From: JBCCGR01 sp039029195
GTDB taxonomy: Bacteria > Pseudomonadota > Alphaproteobacteria > Rhizobiales > Rhizobiaceae
NCBI GenBank assembly: GCA_039029195.1
Contig: JBCCGR010000012.1
Coordinates: 37,507 to 101,506 of the forward strand
Direction of reading: 5' to 3'
DNA length: 64,000 nucleotides
The notes under the pieces were generated by a model. That model did no database searches and was not told the origin of the DNA. It was given only the letters and a program-made list of their open reading frames with translations. The first letter of the stretch is position 1, and every line of letters starts with the position of its first letter. Below, piece by piece: positions 59,347-64,000 of the stretch. The position numbers and the translations under genes are program-made.

Positions 59347-61392
59347 ATGGACGAAAACGCCGACCTCTTTGGAACCATGGCGCAGCAGAAGCAGGCGCCA
59401 CCGGCTCCAGCCCCTGCAAAGCGAAAAAAATCAGCCGCAAAAGTTGCGCCAACGGCTGCCAACGGCGACTATTCAGCGTCCGACATTGAGGTTCTGGAAG
59501 GGCTCGAACCCGTTCGGCGTCGGCCAGGCATGTATATTGGTGGCACCGACAACAAGGCGTTGCACCACCTCTTTGCCGAGGTCATCGACAACTCGATGGA
59601 CGAGGCCGTCGCGGGCCACGCGAGCTGGATCGAAGTGGAGCTGGATGCAGAAGGCTATCTGTCGATCAGCGACAACGGGCGCGGAATTCCAGTCGACCCG
59701 CACCCCAAGTTTCGCGACAAGTCGGCACTTGAAGTCATTATGACCACGCTCCACGCGGGCGGGAAATTCGATTCCAAAGTTTACGAAACCTCAGGCGGAC
59801 TGCACGGTGTGGGCGTATCGGTGGTGAACGCGCTTTCCGACGAGCTGATCGTGGAGGTCGCCCGCAACCGCCAGCTTTTCGTCCAAACCTATTCCAAGGG
59901 CCATCCAACCTCGGCGCTGGAAAAACGCGGCGAAGTGCACAATCGACGCGGCACAAAGGTTCGGTTTCATCCTGATCCGGAAATTTTTGGCAAAGGCGCA
60001 AAGTTCGAACCCGCCCGCCTGCACAAAATGGCGCGGTCGAAAGCCTATCTGTTCGGCGGTGTGGAAATTCGCTGGAGTTGCGATCATTCCCGAATTTCGG
60101 AAAAGGATGAAACGCCGGAAAAGGCAGTCTTTCATTTTCCCGGTGGCCTGAAAGACTATCTGGAAGCCTCTCTCACAAATCAGAATCAGGTAACGCCCGA
60201 ACCGTTCTTCGGCAAATCCGAGAAGACCGGCGGCCATGGTTCCCTCGAATGGGCGGTGAGCTGGTACGGTGGTGATGGCTTCATCAACTCCTACTGCAAT
60301 ACAGTTCCCACGCCGGAAGGTGGCACCCACGAAGCCGGCCTTCGGATCGCCCTCACCCGAAGCCTGAAGGCCTATGCGGAGCTTGTGGGAAACAAGAAAG
60401 CCTCCATCATCACCACCGACGATGTGATGACCTCGGCAGCGGCGATGCTCTCGGTGTTCATTCGCGAACCAGAATTTGTGGGCCAGACCAAGGACAAGCT
60501 CGCGACTGTCGAAGCCCAGCGAATCGTGGAAAATGCGATCCGCGATCCCTTTGATCATTGGCTTGCAGCCTCACCTCAGGAAGCGGGAAAGCTGCTCGAT
60601 TGGGTTATCGACCGTGCCGACGAACGCCTGCGGCGGCGACAGGAAAAAGAAGTCAACCGCAAGACGGCAGCGCGCAAGCTGCGACTTCCCGGCAAACTAG
60701 CCGACTGCTCATCGTCAGCAAAAGGCGGCACAGAACTCTTTATTGTTGAGGGTGATTCCGCCGGCGGCTCAGCCAAACAAGCCCGCAATCGCAAGAGCCA
60801 GGCCATTCTGCCGCTGCGTGGTAAAATTCTGAATGTGGCGAGCGCCAGCCGCGACAAGCTTGCTGCAAACCAGCAGATCGCTGACCTCATTCAGGCGCTA
60901 GGCTGCGGCACACGCAACAAATATCGCACCACCGATTTGCGCTACGACCGCATTATCATCATGACCGATGCGGACGTGGATGGCGCCCACATTGCGTCAC
61001 TGCTCATCACGTTTTTCTATCAGGAGATGCCGGATCTCATCCGCGATGGTCATCTCTATCTTGCGGTGCCGCCGCTCTATCGCATCTCCCAAGGCGGCAA
61101 GACGGCTTACGCTCGCGATGATGCGCACAAAGACGAACTGCTTGAGACCGAATTCACGGGACGTGGCAAAATCGAAATTGGTCGCTTCAAAGGGCTGGGC
61201 GAGATGATGCCCAAGCAGTTGAAAGAAACCACTATGGATCCTGAACGCCGCACATTGTTGAAAGTGGCGGTGAGCGAAGAGGAAGACACGAAGCGTTCGG
61301 TTGATCACCTTATGGGCAACAAGCCGGAATCGCGTTTTCGCTTCATTCAGGAAAACGCAGCGTTTGCCGAAGATGAACTCATTGATGTCTGA
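59347..61392 (+). CDS. parE: DNA topoisomerase IV subunit B
   Basis: 681 residues. The GHKL ATPase starts L-E-G-L-E-P-V-R-R-R-P-G-M-Y-I-G-G (about residue 48), with E-V-I-D-N-S-M-D-E-A near 78; the Toprim domain includes V-E-G-D-S-A-G-G-S-A-K-Q-A near 466 and D-A-D-V-D-G-A-H-I near 541. The length and A-V-A-G-H-A fit ParE rather than GyrB (about 800). A Pro/Ala/Lys-rich N-terminal leader of about 40 residues is alphaproteobacterial in style. The ATG at 59347 is preferred over an upstream TTG or similar start. It decatenates chromosomes with ParC. Confidence 0.94.
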   Translation: MDENADLFGTMAQQKQAPPAPAPAKRKKSAAKVAPTAANGDYSASDIEVLEGLEPVRRRPGMYIGGTDNKALHHLFAEVIDNSMDEAVAGHASWIEVELDAEGYLSISDNGRGIPVDPHPKFRDKSALEVIMTTLHAGGKFDSKVYETSGGLHGVGVSVVNALSDELIVEVARNRQLFVQTYSKGHPTSALEKRGEVHNRRGTKVRFHPDPEIFGKGAKFEPARLHKMARSKAYLFGGVEIRWSCDHSRISEKDETPEKAVFHFPGGLKDYLEASLTNQNQVTPEPFFGKSEKTGGHGSLEWAVSWYGGDGFINSYCNTVPTPEGGTHEAGLRIALTRSLKAYAELVGNKKASIITTDDVMTSAAAMLSVFIREPEFVGQTKDKLATVEAQRIVENAIRDPFDHWLAASPQEAGKLLDWVIDRADERLRRRQEKEVNRKTAARKLRLPGKLADCSSSAKGGTELFIVEGDSAGGSAKQARNRKSQAILPLRGKILNVASASRDKLAANQQIADLIQALGCGTRNKYRTTDLRYDRIIIMTDADVDGAHIASLLITFFYQEMPDLIRDGHLYLAVPPLYRISQGGKTAYARDDAHKDELLETEFTGRGKIEIGRFKGLGEMMPKQLKETTMDPERRTLLKVAVSEEEDTKRSVDHLMGNKPESRFRFIQENAAFAEDELIDV

Positions 61393-61404
61393 CCGGGCGC
61401 CTGT

Positions 61405-62232
61405 TTGAAACCGTCCCGTGATATATCCCGCTTGATTGAAATCATGGCGGCCTTGCGCACGCCCGAGACCGGCTGTCCATGGGATGTGGAGCAGGATTTC
61501 AAATCAATCGCCCCCTACACGCTCGAAGAGGCCTATGAGGTTGCCGACGCGATCGACCGTGAAGATCTTGACGATCTGCGCGAGGAACTCGGCGATCTGC
61601 TCCTCCAGGTCGTCTATCACGCCCGCATGGCCGAAGAAGAAGACGCCTTCGACTTCGCCGACGTGGTGGAAGCCATCACCACAAAGATGATCCGCCGGCA
61701 TCCGCACGTTTTTGGCAGCGAAGAGGTCCGATCTGCCGGTATGGCCAAGGGCATGTGGGAGAAAATCAAGGCGCAGGAACGTGCTGAACAGGCGGAAAGG
61801 CGAGCCACTGCGGGACTACCGCCAAAAACCCGCGATGGCCTACTCGACACCATTCCCACCGGTCATCCCGCTGTCGCGCAATCGCTAAAGCTGCAGCAAA
61901 AGGCTGCAAAAGTCGGGTTTGATTGGGGAGACTACGCCCCCGTCCGTGACAAGGTCGGTGAGGAACTTGCCGAACTCGATCAGGCGGTTCAAGGCGGCGA
62001 TGCGGAGAAAATCGAGGACGAATTGGGCGATGTTCTGTTCGCTCTTGTGAACCTGGCCCGCCACAAAAATATTGATCCCGAAACAGCGCTGCGCAAATCC
62101 AATCTGAAGTTTCGCACTCGCTTCGGCTATATCGAACAGCAGTTGAAAGCTCAGAATCGGACGCTGGACGAAGCCGATCTCGATGAGATGGAAGGCCTTT
62201 GGCAGGCCGCAAAATCGGCAAAGTTGCGCTGA
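61405..62232 (+). CDS. mazG: Nucleoside triphosphate pyrophosphohydrolase MazG
   Basis: 275 residues starting TTG at 61405 (K-P-S-R-D-I-S-R-L-I-E-I-M-A-A-L-R). The conserved P-E-T-G-C-P-W-D and E-E-A-Y-E-V-A-D-A-I-D with E-E-L-G-D-L-L-L-Q-V form the first four-helix domain and its EEXXE site, and a second EEL-x(n)-ELGD pair sits near residue 210. It hydrolyses NTPs, and in some bacteria lowers ppGpp. It follows parE by 12 bases, probably one transcript. Confidence 0.95.
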   Translation: MKPSRDISRLIEIMAALRTPETGCPWDVEQDFKSIAPYTLEEAYEVADAIDREDLDDLREELGDLLLQVVYHARMAEEEDAFDFADVVEAITTKMIRRHPHVFGSEEVRSAGMAKGMWEKIKAQERAEQAERRATAGLPPKTRDGLLDTIPTGHPAVAQSLKLQQKAAKVGFDWGDYAPVRDKVGEELAELDQAVQGGDAEKIEDELGDVLFALVNLARHKNIDPETALRKSNLKFRTRFGYIEQQLKAQNRTLDEADLDEMEGLWQAAKSAKLR

Positions 62233-62425
62233 TACGACCGTCGGAATGGGGTCTGAATCCGAACCTTAAGAATTTTTCATAATTTAATTTCAAAGCCGAT
62301 TTGCTCGGGAAACCCATATTTCGCCAGTGTCAGGCACACTTTATAAGACATTGTTTTTTAGGTGCTTTTCAGAGACCGGATCGGCCGAAAATCAGCCACT
62401 CCGAATCGGTTCACCCAATGTTCTT

Positions 62426-62450
62426 CACAAATCAGTGTCTCCGATTTGTG
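62426..62450. other. Perfect 8-bp hairpin upstream of the small-peptide cluster
   Basis: CACAAATC at 62426-62433 pairs with GATTTGTG at 62443-62450 around a 9-base loop. No U-tract follows. The gap between mazG and the first small gene (293 bases) also has an A/T-rich stretch near 62270-62295 that could hold a promoter. Confidence 0.45.
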
Positions 62451-62525
62451 CTGATTCACACTTTAAGCGCCGAATTCATCTCCTACATCATGGGTGTTCG
62501 AAACACACAAAGGAAAGTCAAAACG

Positions 62526-62657
62526 ATGTTTGCATGGATCGCAATTGGCATGAGCACCGCGCTCTTCCTTGCGACTGCGGTGCAATTGGAAGATGAGCGC
62601 AAGTCTCCATCGCCGAAGCCGGATGAATTACGCAATTGGCTGGAGCTCGGTGCCTGA
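62526..62657 (+). CDS. Small single-helix membrane peptide (43 residues)
   Basis: 43 residues, beginning M-F-A-W-I-A-I-G-M-S-T-A-L-F-L-A-T-A-V, one membrane helix, then a charged tail (Q-L-E-D-E-R-K-S-P-S-P-K-P-D-E-L-R). AGGAAAG lies about 9 bases before the ATG. A longer frame from 62301 exists but its upstream sequence does not look coding. The gene lies 135 bases before the first of two tandem 51-residue membrane peptides with the same design (helix then polar tail). Function unknown. Confidence 0.65.
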   Translation: MFAWIAIGMSTALFLATAVQLEDERKSPSPKPDELRNWLELGA

Positions 62658-62740
62658 GTTTTCAACCTGAACCGAAACTGAATACCCCCATCAGCTTCAG
62701 TTCACGGCGCAAAGCTTAGGGTCATCTCACCAACGGGATC

Positions 62741-62768
62741 GGAAGATCGGATACCAATAAGATCTTCC
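62741..62768 (+). promoter_or_regulatory. Leader hairpin of small membrane peptide A
   Basis: GGAAGATC at 62741-62748 pairs with GATCTTCC at 62761-62768 around a 12-base loop, 12 bases before the AAGGAGAAC ribosome site. Peptide B has a weaker counterpart (63120-63140, one bulge), followed by the same CTTCCATC. Confidence 0.5.
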
Positions 62769-62792
62769 ATCGGACAGACAAGGAGAACCGAC

Positions 62793-62948
62793 ATGTTGAT
62801 GATTTTGGTCGCATTCGCAATGGCTCTCGCCATGATGATCGCCACGATGGTGACGTTGATGAATGAAGCGCAATCCAAATCACATTTCGCCGGAGAACCG
62901 GTGATGCTCGGTGAGCACTACCAAGCCGCCAAAGGCCGGGCTTCGTAG
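62793..62948 (+). CDS. Small membrane peptide A (51 residues), tandem duplicate
   Basis: 51 residues starting M-L-M-I-L-V-A-F-A-M-A-L-A-M-M-I-A-T-M-V, a single Met/Ala-rich helix, then N-E-A-Q-S-K-S and a polar tail ending G-E-H-Y-Q-A-A-K-G-R-A-S. The ribosome site is AAGGAGAAC. Peptide B at 63164-63319 shares about 20 identical residues at the start and the A-Q-x-K-S and x-H-Y-Q-x-A-A motifs. The DNA is nearly identical through the helix, even at third positions, suggesting recent duplication or gene conversion. It sits in the inner membrane; function unknown. Confidence 0.8.
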   Translation: MLMILVAFAMALAMMIATMVTLMNEAQSKSHFAGEPVMLGEHYQAAKGRAS

Positions 62949-62963
62949 AAATTCAGTTTATAA

Positions 62964-63032
62964 CCGGGAGATTGCCAGTCTCTCCCGGCCAGTGAAAGGC
63001 GCAGGGCTTCCTCCCACCCTGCGCCTTTTTTC
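62964..63032 (+). terminator. Double hairpin and terminator after peptide A
   Basis: First hairpin: CCGGGAGA (62964-62971) pairs with TCTCCCGG (62981-62988). Second: about 12 bp, 62995-63006 with 63017-63028, followed by T-rich sequence to 63032. The same order of two hairpins follows peptide B. Confidence 0.85.
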
Positions 63033-63163
63033 TGTCTGGCATTCCCCCAATTCAAACAGAAATAGCCGCCATGTAACATCTGTTACAGAGCCCGCTCGCG
63101 TTCTCATTCATTGTCGCGTGGAAAGCAGACAACGGCTTCCATCTGATTTGAAGGAGAACGGAC

Positions 63164-63319
63164 ATGTTGATGATTTTGGTCGCATTCGCAATGGCTCTCG
63201 CAATGATGATCGCCACCATGGTGACCCTGGTGAACGAAGCGCAAGCCAAATCAGACAATCGCGTCGAACCTGCCGACATTAACAAGCACTACCAGAAGGC
63301 CGCGAACCGGACTTTTTGA
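63164..63319 (+). CDS. Small membrane peptide B (51 residues), tandem duplicate
   Basis: 51 residues: the same helix as peptide A, then V-N-E-A-Q-A-K-S-D-N-R and N-K-H-Y-Q-K-A-A-N-R-T-F. AAGGAGAAC and GACATG are the same as for A. The two coding regions are 371 bases apart from start to start. The tails have diverged more than the helices, so the helix is probably the constrained part. Function unknown. Confidence 0.8.
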   Translation: MLMILVAFAMALAMMIATMVTLVNEAQAKSDNRVEPADINKHYQKAANRTF

Positions 63320-63335
63320 TCACCCGATTTCAACA

Positions 63336-63408
63336 CTGGGAGGATCTCCAGTCACTCCCGGCCACTAAAAGGCGCAGGGCTTTCACGCCCCGCGCCTTTG
63401 TTGTTTTT
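63336..63408 (+). terminator. Double hairpin and terminator after peptide B
   Basis: First hairpin: 63336-63342 with 63355-63361 (one G-U). Second: AAAGGCGC (63368-63375) with GCGCCTTT (63392-63399), plus an inner GGGC/GCCC pair, followed by TTGTTTTTG. Confidence 0.8.
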
Positions 63409-63483
63409 GGCGATAGCAAGGCAGATTGATATCCGACTTTGCACAAAGTGGTTCACCAGGTGATATGACATGGCGCCACAGAG

Positions 63484-63602
63484 ATTGCGTTGTCACGCGG
63501 GATGACGGCGGAGAGGAGTGGCAGGCGTATTGAGTTTCTTGGTTGCCAGTCTCTCCCTTAACTCCATCATCCTGACGAAGGTCAGGATCGAGGTGGGGTG
63601 GC
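63484..63602. repeat. Intergenic palindromic repeats (same family as 1749-1915)
   Basis: ATCCTGAC at 63569-63576 pairs with GTCAGGAT at 63581-63588 around GAAG, followed by CGAGGTGGGG, as in the element at 1749. A degenerate partner with GTCACGCGGGATGACGG lies at about 63494-63512 in the opposite orientation. Confidence 0.55.
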
Positions 63603-64000
63603 TTCGGATGAGATGGGGATTGGTGTGTGAGAAATCGCTGCGCGCTGGCTTTGCTTCGGATGTGATTAAACAGCAAATTAGAAATGCGACCTGAATCAGC
63701 CCAATCCATTGATTTGTCACACCCGCAACAGCGGGTGGCTAGGGCGACAGGCTCCCAACCTCTCCCTCAACCACACTCCTGCAGCACTAGATTGCCGCCG
63801 TAGCGGCAATGACAAAGTGTGCTTGCAATGATGCCGGTGAATTCTTGTGCGGCATTCGTCTCCTGCTTCGGTGCCGCTCAACGTGCGATTTGGACTGCCC
63901 CCACAAGGCGGCGCAGAGCCGCCCGGCGCCACTGCGCCGCCCACGCGGAGGCATTTGGCCCACAGCCAAATTGCTGTGAGCGACTGCTTCTTTGATGGTC
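63603..64000. other. Repeat-rich noncoding end of the window
   Basis: About 680 bases after peptide B hold no convincing gene. Besides the repeat above there is a perfect 8-bp hairpin, ATTGCCGC (63791-63798) with GCGGCAAT (63803-63810), a CGCACGTTGAGCGG block on the minus strand near 63880 shared with 46690, and TTTGGC/GCCAAA at 63954-63970. A gene could start or end just beyond 64000. Confidence 0.55.

Noticed and set aside
63383..64000. Open frames on the minus strand at the end of the window
   Set aside because: They run through palindromic repeats, lack ribosome sites and have a composition unlike neighbouring genes.
1..64000. Prophage, CRISPR array, toxin-antitoxin or secretion gene cluster
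   Set aside because: No repeat-spacer array, integrase, phage structural gene or TA pair was seen anywhere in the window.

Overview
The window looks like core chromosome of an alphaproteobacterium of the Hyphomicrobiales (Rhizobiales). The grounds are moderate-to-high GC with many TTG/GTG starts, the DivK-PleD pair, an EipB (DUF1849) envelope protein, DUF3572 and DUF983 genes, GatCAB plus AspRS, and blocks resembling rhizobial synteny: pyrB-pyrC'-plsY-dprA-topA-rnr-DUF983-NUDIX-rpmG-pleD-divK, and ruvX next to an MBL hydrolase and gatC. No prophage, CRISPR array, tRNA, rRNA, transposase or toxin-antitoxin module was seen. All assignments come from reading the sequence; no database search was run.

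Layout. 1-4.2 kb: two tandem exported paralogues (the first cut by the window edge), a repeat-filled spacer, an esterase, a diheme cytochrome c and an O6-alkylguanine methyltransferase. 4.2-13.2 kb: GNAT, aspS, two tiny RDD-like membrane proteins, an MFS carrier, rnd, ppx, hda and a NUDIX hydrolase. 13.3-18 kb: photolyase, an aminosugar-type kinase, small exported proteins, a peroxiredoxin-like protein and an MsrQ-like heme membrane protein. 18-29.4 kb: gatB, a methyltransferase, a von Willebrand A protein with a repeat region, a trans-sulfuration enzyme, gatA, GNAT, gatC, a metallo-hydrolase, ruvX, a small membrane protein and an AidB-type acyl-CoA dehydrogenase. 29.5-43 kb: pyrimidine, lipid and DNA topology genes running into RNase R and L33, then the cell-cycle pair pleD/divK on the other strand, with a candidate small RNA between rpmG and pleD. 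43-51 kb: DUF3572, a HAD-like protein, DNA polymerase IV, a 3-hydroxyisobutyrate dehydrogenase-like protein, EipB, RidA, and a chain of GDPD, FemAB-like, HIT, AhpD-like and cyclase genes. 52-64 kb: glnB-glnA behind a probable sigma-54 promoter, an acyltransferase, a Na/Pi cotransporter, an esterase, parE, mazG, a cluster of three very short membrane peptides, and a repeat-rich end.

Functional themes are translation quality and amidation (aspS, gatCAB), nucleotide supply and sanitation (pyrB, pyrC', mazG, two NUDIX proteins), DNA maintenance (ruvX, dprA, topA, parE, dinB, phr, ogt, hda), nitrogen assimilation (glnBA) and cell-cycle signalling (divK, pleD).

Most unusual are: a tandemly duplicated unit at 62.7-63.4 kb made of a 51-residue membrane peptide with matching 5' and 3' RNA hairpins; a PleD homologue whose c-di-GMP inhibitory site has a one-residue insertion; a candidate terminator-ended small RNA next to pleD with a CtrA-like box; bipartite palindromic repeats at three loci, one of which has become the C-terminus of a protein; and long antisense 3' overlaps such as ruvX with a DUF6105-like gene.
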